DNA from: Xiphydria camelus
Taxonomy: Eukaryota > Arthropoda > Insecta > Hymenoptera > Xiphydriidae
Assembly (NCBI GenBank): GCA_963678675.1
Contig: OY783194.1
Coordinates: 10,012,607 to 10,076,606 of the forward strand
Direction: 5' to 3'
Length of the DNA: 64,000 nt
Part shown: positions 43,414-54,458 of the stretch, piece after piece
How the letters are laid out: each line of letters starts with the position of its first letter
How positions within the stretch are numbered: the first letter of the stretch is position 1
Translations under genes and position numbers: made by a program
The notes under the pieces: model-generated
What the model was told of the DNA's origin: nothing
The model's database searches: none
What the model saw: only the letters and a program-made list of their open reading frames with translations

Positions 43414-44451
43414 TGTTTGCACTCCACAATTCCTCTTGTTGGCCTTTGTGAGACTCACTCCGCAACCCTAAAAATTGAAAACAATAAATCAACATTTAAT
43501 ATATTGTAAATTGTTGGCATAGATGTATGTATAATTGTAGAAGAGGTTATCTGTTCCTTCGCTCGTTGCGCGATTCATGCTCTTCGACGTAGTCATCACC
43601 AGTATCGTAATTTTTTACATCTAGTACCTCACAACCCTAAACATTGAAAACAATAAAACAACATTTAATATATTGTAAATTGTTGGCATAGATGTATGTA
43701 TGATTGTAGAAGAGGTTACCTGTTCCTTTGCTCGTTGCGATTGATGCTCTTCACCGTAGTGATCGCCTGTATTGTCATTTGTTACGATATCCATTACCTC
43801 ACAACCATATAAAAGTTGAAAACAATAAAACATTTAATATATTGCAAATGGTTTTGCATAGATGTATGTATGATTGTAGAAGAGGTTACCTCTTCTTTCG
43901 TTCGTTGCGATTGATGCTCCAGTGTTCCAAAAAATCATCATTTGTATCCTCTGTTTTTGCTGAAGTGGAGGTTGTGTATAAATTTCACATCTTTCTGTTC
44001 TAAACAAGTACGTATTTTACGTTCTGGCTAAAACAATAAACATTATTTGCACCATTCTTAACTCTTATGATTCACTCCAAATGAGACCACTTACCTTTTT
44101 TGTCAATTTCTTGTACTTTAAAGGAACAGGATCTAGATATTCTTCACTGGGACCTTTTTCGCCAACAAAATGCAGAGAGCAAATATATGTATCTTTTTAG
44201 TAATACACTGTATAGATTTAAATCCTTCATCTGCACGTCCAAATAACCTTGTCACTTTTTTCACATTTATTACATTTCATGATATGTTTTTTAATTGATT
44301 CCTTTACATATCCCTTGCGAAACTCAAGACAAGGTTTCGGGAACGAAATGAAGTGAAAACTTATATTTTTTTTTAACTTTTTAGAGCATGTATCACTTTT
44401 ACACAAACCGTAACAGCATCGTTTAGTAGCACCTTTACGTTGTTTCTCCAT
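43395..44451 (-). pseudogene. THAP-domain gene with tandemly triplicated exon
   Basis: The first exon (from 44451) starts MEKQRKGATKRCCYGLCKSD and has FHFISFPKP, an incomplete THAP zinc finger. Downstream, a 170-bp unit occurs three times (about 43460-43930). Each unit has an intron 3' end, an exon of about 78 bp and an intron 5' end. The best copy is exon 43797-43720 (VMDIVTNDNTGDHYGEEHQS), bounded by AG and GT. The copy nearest the 3' end has AT instead of GT at its donor, and the third has a changed start (EDTNDDFLEHWS). The 26-codon exon is phase-neutral, so copies could be spliced in series. A last exon at about 43467-43337 reads ESHKGQQEELWS. The DDE core is absent. Confidence 0.55.
43456..43930. 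repeat. Three-copy tandem repeat, about 170-bp unit
   Basis: ATTGAAAACAATAAA starts near 43474, 43643 and 43814; each unit contains GCATAGATGTATGTATGATT and GCTCGTTGCGATTGATGCTC. Confidence 0.9.
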
Positions 44452-44829
44452 GCTAAAATGACTTTTACTTTCGAATATTCGATTTATTATTCATTATAAA
44501 TTATTCAAATTCGCGTCATCAGCTTTGTAATTACTTTAATAATTTAATTTAAAAATGTTTCCATCACTACACTTCCAAAAACTGTCCGAAAGTTAATCGG
44601 AAGCCGCCATTTTTACTTGCTCATGCGCACAATTTTTTTTCCAGATTGAAAAGGTCTATTCATGATAGAATATTGTTCGTCCAAATTAAAGAATAAGTAT
44701 GGCGCAGAGAATAAAAATGCTTAGCCGGTAGATTGATTGACTCAGGTTTGGACTTATGTCTATGTTATTTATATAACCTCGCTCGGCCGACATACACACA
44801 CATCATAAAAGTAATCGTTTATTTTATAA

Positions 44830-45255
44830 TAAATATATAGAATGTTAGTAATTACGATGTAAATTGTCGTACCTCACAAAGCGATCTACCTCAAAGATGC
44901 CGACGCCCCTTTGGTCCTGGTTCCCCCACCTGGTCCGCGCCGAGTCCTTAAGAAAGGACCAGCGAACGCCTAGAGCTAGTCTCCTGTGAGCCACGATTGT
45001 ATCCACGTTACCTCGAGTTTTGAATAAACGTTACTATTCATTTTATAAGTACGTTCAGTTACTTCGTCGACGAGTACCTTTCCTGCGATTCGATTATAGA
45101 CTTGTGACTCGATTAGAGTCTCGCTCTCGCGGCTCCGCGATACGAATTCATTACAAGAGTATCGTTCTCACAACTCAGCGACGCGATTTCGTCTAAGGGA
45201 AGCGGTCGATTTATACGAAAGTCGCGACCGCCTCGTTACGGCACGACAAAATATT
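44830..45255 (-). repeat. Possible 3' LTR of gypsy element 2
   Basis: GC-richer block just beyond the minus-strand integrase, beginning near a TGTCGTGCCGTAACG on the minus strand. No second copy lies in the window, so the assignment rests on position only. Confidence 0.35.
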
Positions 45256-45506
45256 CCAAATTTCAAAAGCGGGATGCAAACAACAAAGTAAGATACAAAA
45301 AATATTGCAACACTATATACACAAACATTCGTTCCATACGGGTTGCTATTTTACATTTATCAAGGTTTATTTTACAATGAAGAGTGTCGAATTAAATACA
45401 TTTCAGGGTTACTCTATTTATCTTATTTTATTTTCACGATGGTGCTTGCACGTCACAATTATTAATTATTTCTTAGAGGGGATTTTGGTCGAATATAAGC
45501 GAGCTT

Positions 45507-46840
45507 AAGTTTATTTGTGTGAACTATCTTCTTATTATTTTTGCTAATTTGTATTCTGCGTTAAGGTCGTTGAAGATTCTGGTTATTTTAAAAGGACCTT
45601 TCCAATGTGGATCGAACTTCGATTGCCGAGGTTCTTGAAGTAGGTAGACATAGTCGTCTACCTGAAACCTACGAGGATTGGAATGCCTATCGAAAAGTTT
45701 TTTGCTCCTAGCTTTCGCCCTTTCGAGGTTTTCTACTGCCGTCGTCTGGGTGGTGGTAATTATCGTGAAGAGGTCATCGAAATACTAAATGAATGTGCGC
45801 GGCACCTGTTGATCTGAGAACTCTGAAGACCTTTCTCTGAACTCCTCGGAAATTCGAGCCTTTCTTCCAAAAATTAGTTCGTGGGGTGTGAATCCGGTAG
45901 ATTCGTGAACGGAGGTATTGTATGAAAACATACCAAATTTAATCCACTAATCCCAATCTCTTTTTGCGCAATAATGAATATTCAATGAATGTATGATGAG
46001 CTCTTTCTAAGGATCCCAAAGATTGCGGGTGAAAAGCAATTGATTTAATCTGCTGAATTTTAAAAATGTGACAAAAGTTTTTCATAACATTACTCATAAA
46101 ATTGCTTCCTTGATCGGTATGTATTGCCTTAGGACAACCGAATCGAGAAATAAATTGTTCGGAAAGGGCGAGAGCAACTGTGACTGCATCGATGGTTGGG
46201 ACGGGAATTGCATCCGAATACTTTGTTAGGTTATCTTGAAGAGTTAGCAAGTATCGATTTCCTTTCTCGGTAACTGGCAGGGGACCGACAATGTCCATTT
46301 GTACCTTATCGAAAGCTTGCTGCGGAGTGTCGGTGATGCGGAGGGGCTGCCTAGTTTTTAACCTAGCAAGCTTATTCTTTTGGCAACTACTACATGTACG
46401 AATGAACTTAGTGATGACTGTAGTGATGTCCTGTTTCATCCCTTTCCAATAATAATCATCTCTAATTCGATTGTAAAGCTTGGAGATGCCTTGATGACCA
46501 CCTACGACCGACTCATGGTACTCTTTGACTATTGTCAAAGCTGCCTGTTCGTTCTCGGATGGAAATTTCAATTCGTTTGAGCAAACGGTAATTGTATATC
46601 CTTTATTAAAGAAGACTGTTTGGAAGATTTTCTCTATGCTTGCCCAAGGGATTTGGTCTAATCCGTTTTGATTCCTTGAAACGCTACAGGTGAAGATACC
46701 AAGGAAATCCATTAAGTTTTTCAAACTTTTTATACATGACTCGACGTTTTCTAAACTGGGATATTCGTTGAACGAATTTTTGACGAATAAATGGAAGACG
46801 TGATACTTGTTGGATGGAAGAGTGGTAGCGTCGCCTAAGC
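45507..46840 (-). pseudogene. gypsy 2 integrase
   Basis: HHCC finger in YHESVVGGHQGISKLYNRIR and IRTCSSCQKNK; catalytic core with VQMDIVGPLPVTEKGNRYLL, KAIHTDQGSNFMSN and FHPQSLGSLERAHHTF. A frameshift near 45960 moves the C-terminal part (STGFTPHELIFGRKARISEE, VDDYVYLLQEPRQSKFDPHW) into another frame, ending near 45507 with an added stop. Otherwise usual length. Confidence 0.88.
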
Positions 46841-47106
46841 TGCGGGGGATTTTCTGCAGATCGTCAAAGGTAAACCATTATGTTTCAATCAAATCTTTGC
46901 TTATTTGAGATGACAGATCGTAATCGATAGCGATGAAATGTACAGCGTGATCGTTTCTCAGGGTCAGAAAATCCTTGCTGTGGACAAGGCATGTGGCTGT
47001 GGAAATTAAAAGGTTGCGTCTTGTAATTTTATCATTGTCAAGTCTGTGAGAGTTTTTGTCCTCAGGTGAGTTATCATCAACAGTCGTCTCTCGATGGTCC
47101 TGCTGC

Positions 47107-47365
47107 TCCGGAGTACCCGGCGACGGCACACGTCAGGAAGTCCCTCGGTGATGATTTAGAGCTGACATGAGGGAGGGTTAACGTCATCTCCCCCCCCCCT
47201 GGCGTGTGTTCCGGAGTACCCGGCGACGACACACGCCAGAAATCCCTCGATGACTCTTTAAAGTTGACATGGGGGAGGGCTAACGTCATCTTCCCCCTGG
47301 TGTGTGTTCCGGAGTACCCGGCGCCGACACACGCCAGAAAATTCCTCGACGACCCTTTAAAGATG
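47107..47365. repeat. Tandem repeat, about 100-bp unit, 2.6 copies
   Basis: Units start CCGGAGTACCCGGCGACG at 47107, 47211 and 47309. On the minus strand a translated version (SSPRDFL, LPHV, GYSG/SPGTPE) repeats, so it may have expanded within the polyprotein. Confidence 0.85.
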
Positions 47366-47470
47366 CTCGGTGACTAAAGCCGCTTGGTGACTCGCCCTCG
47401 GTTGCCGTCAGGTAAGCGTCGCTGTCCTCTGCATCGTCAGAGTCCGTCGACATTATTTCATCTAATTTTA

Positions 47471-48790
47471 TTAGGGAAGGATGCTCGGGATGCTATCATC
47501 TCTGTTTGCGTTAATGGAGAAGCAGTTGTCGATTAAAGTTTCGATACTGAAGTCTTCCGTCTGTCTTTCGGGACAGTCGCCCACTGCAAGATTCACGATA
47601 GGTGGGTCGTCTGCGCAAACTAACACCGATCTCAAACCTTTCGAGCTAAGTCCCGTCTGACCTGCATAGTCGTGATTTTGTTCGTCTACGGGGACTGGGT
47701 TACGGGAAAGTGCGTCGGCGTTGGAGTTCATTTTGCCAGGTTTGTAGCTGATGTTGTAATCGTATTCGTTAAGGCGAATTCGCCATCGCATTAACTTCGA
47801 CGTGGGGTCCTTGGCATTGTGTAGCCAAGTTAGCAGTCGATGATCAGTGACTAGAGTAAATCTGCGGCCGAAGAGGTATGGCCGGAAATGTTCGACGCCG
47901 AATAAAATGGCTAGCATTTCTTTCTCCGTCGTGGAATAATTAATTTCTGTATCGTTAAGAGTTCGAGAAGCGTAGGAGATCGGAAGATCTTTACCTATAG
48001 GACCTTGACTGAGAACGGCACCCAGCGCGTAGTTGGAAGCGTCGGTCGTGACGATGAAAGGTTTAGAAAAATCCGAATATTGCAGCAGGGTTCGGTGCAT
48101 ATAGTATTTCGGAGATTTTCAAAGGCTGCTTGAGCGTTATCGTTCGAAGAAAATGAGACGTCAGATTTCAAAAGGCGAGTCATAGGTTTAGCGATTTGTG
48201 CAAAATCATTTATGAATCGTTTATAATAGCCGGCGAGGCCTAAAAATTGTTTAATATTTTTCTTGGTTTTTGGGATGGGAAAATTTTTCACGGATTCTTG
48301 CTTTTTAGAGTCCGGCTTTACTCCTTCATGTGTGATGATATGTCCTAAATATGATATTTCCTGCTTTAGGCACATACATTTTTCCGGTTGGAGGGCTAAG
48401 CCAGAGCTTCGCAACCGACCTAAAAGATTTTTTAATTTCAACGAATGTTCTTCTAGGAAAGCGGCATAGATGACGATATCATCCATGTATACGAAGAGTT
48501 CGATTCCTTGTAAACCCGAAAGCACCAAATCCATTAGCCTCTGAAAAGTTGCGGGGGCATTCTTTAGACCAAAAGGCATACGGTCGAATTCGTAATGCCC
48601 GTGGGGGGTGGGAAATGCGGTTTTCGGTCGAGAATCTGGGTCTATCGGCACCTGATGAAAGCCAGAAGCTAGATAGAGAGTGCTAAAATACTTTGCTCCT
48701 CCGAGCTGGTCGAGAATGTCGGTAATATTGGGGATCGGGTAAGCATCGCTAATAGTCTTTCATTAAGGGCGCGATAATCTATTACCATTC
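47471..48790 (-). pseudogene. gypsy 2 reverse transcriptase and RNase H
   Basis: 48651-47995 reads AFPTPHGHYEFDRMPFGLKN, FVYMDDIVIYA (YMDD catalytic motif), SYLGHIITHEGVKPDSKK and FLGLAGYYKRFINDF. A frameshift near 48090 leads into 48100-47471 with FIVTTDASNYALGAVLSQ, INYSTTEKEMLAILFGVEHF, FTLVTDHRLLTWL and NSNADALSRNP (RNase H). The N-terminal palm region continues, in broken frames, to about 48790. Confidence 0.88.
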
Positions 48791-49429
48791 GCCAGCGGGG
48801 ATTTCCCGAGGCGTTTGGTTTTTTGGGTACAACCCAGACAGGCGAGTTATAAGGCGAATCGGAAGAATGAATTATATTATTTTCAAGAAGAGCGTCTACT
48901 TGATTTTGTATTTCCTTTTGTGAATCTGTGGGTATCGATAATGCTTTGTATTGGTCGGATTCTCGTCCGTCGTAACGATTTTATGTTTCAGTACCGTGGT
49001 CGAATCTAATTTATCTCCGAGAAGATAGAATTGAAAAGGAAAGCTGGCGATACATTCTAAGATGCTAGTATTTTCGATTTCGTTTAGATTATCCCAGTTG
49101 AGAAAGTTTGCAATTTTCGAAAGTCGTTCTGCGGCAGATTTTTCCAAATCAAAATGCCGGGATTTCACAGTCGAGCGGATCGAGCTAGCGGAGGTTGAGA
49201 TTTGAAATCTTCTAACTCAATAGGGGAAATAGTAAGATTAATGCGACTGCTAGTTGAATTTATGGCAAAGGTATGGGCGTAGCCGTTCCTTTGCGTGACT
49301 AACACATCGCCCAAATAGACACCGCGTCCTACGTCAATCCTTCTAACATATCCCTCCTTTAGTTCTTTATTTTTTATAGGAATTTTGACGAGTTTTTTCG
49401 TTCTCGGAATAAGATCAAACGCGATGTGT

Positions 49430-49640
49430 GATTACAAAACTGAATCTCTCCTGATTACCGAGGATCAACTGACTGGGAAGATTGGCACGGAAGGCGATTA
49501 TTGCCTCCTGCTGGGTCAAAAAGGACATGCCTAAGATACCTGTTTGCTGGATGGGGAAGTCACTGTCGACGATTTGGAATCGTATATCTACGCTTCATAT
49601 CGTTACAAGGATCTCGCCGTAGGTGCGCACCGTGCCCGAG
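49430..49640 (-). pseudogene. gypsy 2 protease region
   Basis: The minus strand shows SDFPIQQTGILGMSFLTQQE and RANLPSQLILGN, the C-terminal half of a retropepsin (ILG motif). The catalytic DTG part was not found in an open frame. Confidence 0.5.
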
Positions 49641-49738
49641 CCGATTCTATTAAGATGGTAAATTATTTTCGTGTTTACATCAATATCCCAATCCTGAGTT
49701 AAGGAATTCGTGGTCTAAAATAACGACGGGGAGTTGCT

Positions 49739-50101
49739 CTATTTTTCCTGCGTCGAAATGGTAATTAATTCAGTAGATTCTGGACGCGCCATTATTGCCG
49801 TGCTCCTCGATGCGTCGTTCCTCGGAGCAGGCTTCGTGTTTAAATCCCTGGTAAATTCGTTTCCCGTCTTTTCACGTAGGTTAGTGCGGAAATTGTCCCG
49901 ACGGCGATCCCTGTCCCGTTTCGCGTAGCACCTGAATTCGCTATGCCCTTTCCGTTTGCAATACTCGCAGCGCACTGTTTCTAATCGCAAGAAATGTCCA
50001 CGTTCCTGTCGCTTCCTATCGGTACAATTTCTTTTAAAATGTCCTGGTTTGCGACAGTCGTAGCAAACCATGGATAACGCGTTGTTCGAGTCCGCGGCCA
50101 A
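49739..50101 (-). pseudogene. gypsy 2 nucleocapsid, two zinc knuckles
   Basis: CYDCRKPGHFKRNC and CEYCKRKGHSEFRC both fit C-x2-C-x4-H-x4-C. The Arg-rich tail (KRDRDRRRDNFR) would bind RNA. Confidence 0.85.
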
Positions 50102-50128
50102 ATGTTTAATTTCGTTTACGCTGGCTAT

Positions 50129-50403
50129 TCAAGGTCTATTACGCGAGTACTTTGATTCGTATTTATCGTTTAAGTCTCGGACGCGTGAACGTTCCATTTC
50201 GTAATCCTCCTCGATAACGGCGAGATTAATCGCGTCTTGTAAATCCTGCGGGGCTCGATGTCGCACGGGTAGTTCGATTCTACTCGCCAGGACTTTAATA
50301 AAACAATTACACGTGTTTTGTTTAGCTCGCGATTTTACTCCGCGTGCGATTTCGCCCTCACATTCCCGATCTACCGCCTTTGATATTTCAAAAAGTAATT
50401 TTT
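50129..50403 (-). pseudogene. gypsy 2 gag fragment
   Basis: Frame with FEISKAVDRECEGEIARGVK and LPVRHRAPQDLQDAINLAVI, consistent with the C-terminal capsid region directly upstream of the zinc knuckles. Truncated at the 5' side by the repeat that begins at 50404. Confidence 0.65.
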
Positions 50404-50589
50404 GATGTGTAAACATCTATGCTATGGCTCTACGGTGGGACCTTCCTGGGAAATCGAGCGTCAGACGTAAGCCGTGTACATGTGGCTGCGTCAGTGTTTG
50501 TGTGGCGCTACTGCGCATACTATTCGCGCAAGCTGGATTATCTCAACGGGAAAACATTTTAGAGAAAAATGTTTAATACAAAACTTTAA
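50404..50589 (+). repeat. Helitron-like 5' segment, copy 2
   Basis: GATGTGTAAACATC then TATGCTATGGCTCTACGG, nearly identical to 33206-33384, ending at the TTAA used by the piggyBac element. Confidence 0.88.
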
Positions 50590-51553
50590 CCCTGGAATGC
50601 TACCCATATTTTATAATGCATAAAGAGTACCCTGGGGTATAATGTACCCCAAGATAAAATTACCTTATTTTACTGCTAATTTTTTTTATTGTTTTAAATT
50701 AACACCAAATCCTTGAAATCCATTACTTTTAATATAAAAATACCAGTTACAGAAAGGAATACTTGATTCATCCACATGTAGGACATATTTTCTTCTGATG
50801 CTCTAATCACACAAATTTTTTACATATGGTGCATTTAACCCTCGATTTTCTGTCTTTGGACCTAGCACAGAAGGCACATCTTCCTGTTGATAGCTCGGGT
50901 TTGTCAGGTGTTTGAATTTCATCGTTTATTTTTAATACACGACATATAGTTTCCCGGAGCTGACGAGGCAAAGTTGGAATATTGAATCTGCTCATCATAT
51001 GCGGTCTCACTAAAGCCATGGCAAGATCCTTCAAAAATGATCGTCTGTTCTTGATCGTTTCCTTTTCTCGTGCGGTTGAACCTCTCAAAAGAATCATAGA
51101 GTTAATTCCTATAACATCTAGTAAGTTATAGAAAAGGCATAGTGGCCAACGTCTGGTTTTTCTGGAAGTAGAGTATGTGTGACACAATTGGTCCAGAGTA
51201 TCAACACCTCCTTTAGTCTTATTATAAAATTGTATAATATCTGGTAACTTCTTATTCTATAAAATTAATTTCATTTATAATATTATTATATTGTGACAGA
51301 AATTACCTTAACCTATGCACTATATCTCGTATATATACATATAGCGATTCCGCTACCCTGGGGTTCAAGTGTACCCCAAATAACCCGTACTTGGAATATA
51401 AGTAAACAAATATATGCAACCAAGGCGTAATCAAGACTGACGTAATCATATGAAACTATTATGATGGACTAATCTGTGGCGCTATCTAACGTGAAGAGGT
51501 GGAATGATATTCTTTCTCTGGGGTACAGGTGTACCCCGGGTAGCATTCCAGGG
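50590..51553. mobile_element. piggyBac element, internally deleted (964 bp)
   Basis: CCCTGGAATGCTACCC and its exact complement, flanked by TTAA (50586-50589 and 51554-51557). A GGGGTACA/TGTACCCC pair lies just inside both ends. It carries only the 3' part of the transposase. Confidence 0.95.
50807..51187 (-). pseudogene. piggyBac transposase C-terminal fragment
   Basis: YSTSRKTRRWPLCLFYNLLD and INSMILLRGSTARE are the end of the DDE_Tnp_1_7 fold; FLKDLAMALVRPHMMSR follows. The C-terminal Cys-rich domain is present (RCAFCARSKDRKSRVKC, CTICKKFV), a RING/PHD-like fold that binds the element ends in piggyBac. The N-terminal two thirds with the first catalytic Asp residues are deleted. Confidence 0.92.
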
Positions 51554-51589
51554 TTAAATAGAATTAAATTTATAATATGGCCCTACTTG

Positions 51590-52192
51590 GTTACTCGAGA
51601 AATATAACAGGCAGTTGACTCACTCTTGCAGCGTCGTCAAGGGGTCCGCGATGATAGTGTTGTCCAGGTGGTGGAAGTAGCCGCCGTTGCTCGCAGTTGG
51701 GCGCATCCAGCCCTCGCCTCGTTGTCCAGGTGTTCTCTCTCGCCGTTGTAGTGAGTGTTTTGAGATGTTGCTCTCTGTGGTTGCCTATGATTTCAGGGAT
51801 CTAGCGTGCACGGCCGCTGAAACCACTTCTCCGGCATTCGCCAGTCGCTCCTGGGGAAACCGTGTGAAAACCCAGGAAGAAGAATTGGCACACTCCAAGA
51901 GGATTCTTTTCGTATCACTATATGCACTAGTTCGATTATGTCAGTTTTTTCCAAGTTCGCGCGCACCGCTGTCACCACTGTTATGACCCGGTTGATTTCA
52001 GTCCCGGTCACTCTGAGACACGAGGCGCGAGGATCCCGCACCGTGCACGAGACGCGCGAATTTAGGACGACTCTCGAAGGAAACAAGGGAGAAATCTTCA
52101 AGCAAAGGTTGCCGGCAAAATTCAGATTTATTCTCTTTAGGAAAAACAGAAAAGTCGCGTTTGGTTTCGAAGTCGATTTTCGTCTATATGCT
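51590..52192. other. Upstream part of LTR-like repeat copy 2
   Basis: GC-richer block contiguous with the repeat at 52193-52711. It contains long but unconvincing overlapping frames on both strands and is probably the rest of a longer LTR or its flank. Confidence 0.4.
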
Positions 52193-52711
52193 ATTTCTTC
52201 TTCCGACGTTTCAAGTCCCTCTCGGCGTCGCCCGGGAAGGGTATCCTTCTGTGGGGGTATCTCGTGTAATATCCAATCGGGGTGGGTTTTCGTGAGGGGG
52301 CGTGTTTTCTCGAGGACGGATGCTGTGGGCGGAGGCGTCGGATGTCGCAACGTCTTCCAGATGTGTCGATGCATCTTTCTTCGAATGCGTGGGTCCTGCG
52401 TTGGCGAGTTCTCCGCGAAGGGACTAAAAAGATGGGTTTATGGCCTCTCGTAGTTCTCGGGCCGTGCGGCGTTGCAGGCTCCGCTCTCATTGTTCTCGGA
52501 CCGGGAGAAAGTGGCAGTATCCGCTCTCCTCCTACCTACCCTATCTTATCCCTCGAGTGACCATTACTCTACGCGAAAAAGGGAGATATGTTAATGGGGC
52601 GAGGATTTCTAATGCGCAAATCTGAATCGAAGCATCCTTTGAATCGACCGCGTTCTTTAGCGGAAGATGTGGCGGTCGTCGCTTCATGAAAACGTGACGT
52701 GACGTCACATA
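52193..52711 (-). repeat. LTR-like repeat, copy 2
   Basis: Matches 41916-42429 over its length and ends, like it, in ACGTGACGTCACA. Confidence 0.75.
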
Positions 52712-52810
52712 TAATTCTATAAATACAAGAATAAGTTTTGCTTTTGTACTTACACAAATTTTTGTACAGCTTTAATCCACAATTTGCGTTTATCAAGTTT
52801 CCAAGGCCTG

Positions 52811-52993
52811 GGCCCCCTTTCTCGAACTGGCTCGTATCTTTGCATGCACGCATCTTAGCATATAGACTAATCAGGATTCCGTTGTCCGTAACCCCACCAT
52901 AAGTATTCCGTATACTTATTCCTGATTGGTCTATTCGCTAAGATGCGTGTACGCATTGCGTATCATTATACGAGCGAGTTCGAGAAAGGGGCT
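52811..52993. repeat. 183-bp foldback MITE
   Basis: CCCCCTTTCTCGAACTGGCT and its near complement at the right. The inner stem is CATCTTAGCATATAGACTAA with complement. Confidence 0.82.
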
Positions 52994-53096
52994 CCTGTGG
53001 GGGCTAGTAAGCCGATGGAAACGTATAAAAATGTATTTGTTTACTTTTATCAATAACCTTCCGTGGTGTATTATAACAACCTTTTACAACATATGA

Positions 53097-53290
53097 CATG
53101 TTGCCTGCGCCCTAGGGAACTTCTGTCGCGACGATTGACGTCTGCCGGCGATCGACAGAGCCAATCGTTCTGCGTCCTTGCGTCTCCGACCAATAGCGTA
53201 CAACCTAGAGTCTACAAATCGCTACGTACCATATCGTCCTATGTATACAACATACGTGGAGACCCTGTATATTCTCGTCACGTCCGTTAT
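53097..53290. repeat. Arm fragment of the long-TIR foldback family
   Basis: AACTTCTGTCGCGACGATTG through CCAATAGCGTACAACCTAGA to about 53280 match the right arm at 41728-41860 with more divergence. Confidence 0.8.
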
Positions 53291-53309
53291 TATAATGATC
53301 TATAATATA

Positions 53310-53598
53310 TGTGGCAGGCCTGTGCCGCCTTCCAGGGCCGACTCTAGAGGAGGTGCACCGATCGCGTTAGGCGCTTGTTACGCCTTCTTTTCTCCTTTTG
53401 TCATTCAGCTATTCTGTGATTCGAGTTCTTGACGACGGACGGTTCGACACGACCGCGATCGGTTTCCGCCTTTTTTTCCTTTCCCTGCTTTCACGAAGGC
53501 AATAAAGAGTTATTCTGTATTGTTCGTGAGTGATTTCATTCCCACTGGGATTCGATCTTCGCGCGTAGAGATCGAGAGTGTGGTACGAGACCCACACA
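53310..53598 (+). repeat. 5' LTR of the CsRn1-like element
   Basis: TGTGGCAGGCCTGTG to CCCACACA, 289 bp, with AATAAAG near 53500. The matching inverted copy is at 56230-56514. Confidence 0.88.
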
Positions 53599-53599
53599 T

Positions 53600-53622
53600 T
53601 GGTGACCCCGACGTGATTTGAA
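53600..53622 (+). promoter_or_regulatory. tRNA-Trp primer binding site
   Basis: TGGTGACCCCGACGTGATTT follows the LTR end after one base and is complementary to the 3' end of insect tRNA-Trp including CCA. Confidence 0.88.
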
Positions 53623-53702
53623 GCCGGCCGACGAGGCGGGTTTTTTGTTTAAAAAAAAGCAGCGACTACGCATATAAAAAATTAAATCGTTTTTAAAATT
53701 TA

Positions 53703-54452
53703 TTGCGCAAATCAGCGGCGGTTCACGACGATGTTTCTCAGCAATTGCGCCTCCACATTCAAGAGAGACGAAACGGTTATCGTTTCCTTGTTGACTGTGG
53801 TTCAGATGTCTCCATCATTCCTGCAAAAAGGCTGCGTGAGAAGAGAACGCCCACCAGTTTCAAGCTGTTTGCGGCTAATAACACCGAGATCAAAACGTAC
53901 GGCACGCAAGTATGTGAACTCGATCTCGGCCTTCGTAGAGCCTTCCGTTGGAATTTTATTGTGGCAGATACTTCTACAGCCATCCTTGGAGCGAATTTTC
54001 TTTTCTTTTTCTATCTTTTGGTTGATTTGAAGCAAAAGCAGTTAATTGGTCGAAAGACATTGCTTACTTCGCGCGGAGAGATCGTTGAAACCGCGAATTT
54101 GGGAGTTTCAACGATCAAACGAGAGACGATGTACGAGAGTCTGTTGAAGGAGTTCGTCGGGGTCACTACACCCACGAGACTCTTGGGAGCTGCGCCTCAC
54201 GACATCGTGCACAACATCGAGACCAAAGGACCACCGGTTCACGCTCGCCCGCGTCGATTGGATGGCGAGAAGCTTAAAATTGCGAAAGCAGAGTTCGAAT
54301 TCATGATCGATCAAGGAACCTGCCACCCGTCCAGCAGTCCTTGGACTAGCCCATTGCACATGGTTTCCAAGGATTCCGGTGCCTGGAGACCGTGCGGGGA
54401 TTACCGGCAACTTAATGCTGTCACAACGCCTGATAGATACCCGGTAGCGTAG
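53703..54452 (+). pseudogene. CsRn1-like protease and start of reverse transcriptase
   Basis: [16 protein letters not shown] is the retropepsin active site (Asp-Cys-Gly-Ser variant) and [11 protein letters not shown] the ILG motif. After a linker, [20 protein letters not shown] and [20 protein letters not shown] open the RT, followed by [15 protein letters not shown] after TPDRYPVA ends the frame; the RT resumes at once at 54459. No gag precedes it; about 80 bp separate it from the primer site, so gag is deleted or lost. Confidence 0.9.
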
Positions 54453-54458
54453 TAGATA

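Larger units (their letters stand above)
42497..44657. mobile_element. ISL2EU-like DNA transposon, degenerate
   Basis: AGACCTTTTCATTCTGG at the left and its near complement at the right, flanked by AT (42495-42496 and 44658-44659). It carries a plus-strand SAP/SWIM-type fragment and a convergent minus-strand THAP-containing gene. ISL2EU elements encode a transposase and a YqaJ-type nuclease and duplicate AT, which fits; neither the DDE core nor the nuclease core is present. Confidence 0.62.
45507..50416 (-). mobile_element. Ty3/gypsy retrotransposon 2, degenerate
   Basis: Gag, protease, reverse transcriptase, RNase H and integrase fragments occur in the expected order on the minus strand, with several frameshifts. 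The 5' LTR is missing: Helitron-like sequence abuts gag at 50404. A tandem repeat sits between RNase H and integrase. Confidence 0.85.

Noticed and set aside
43456..43930. CRISPR-like array
   Set aside because: Unit length, degeneracy and splice signals fit tandem exon duplication in a eukaryotic transposon.
51793..52453. Long overlapping open frames on both strands (up to 193 codons)
   Set aside because: They fall in a GC-rich LTR-like repeat, overlap each other and show no family motif.
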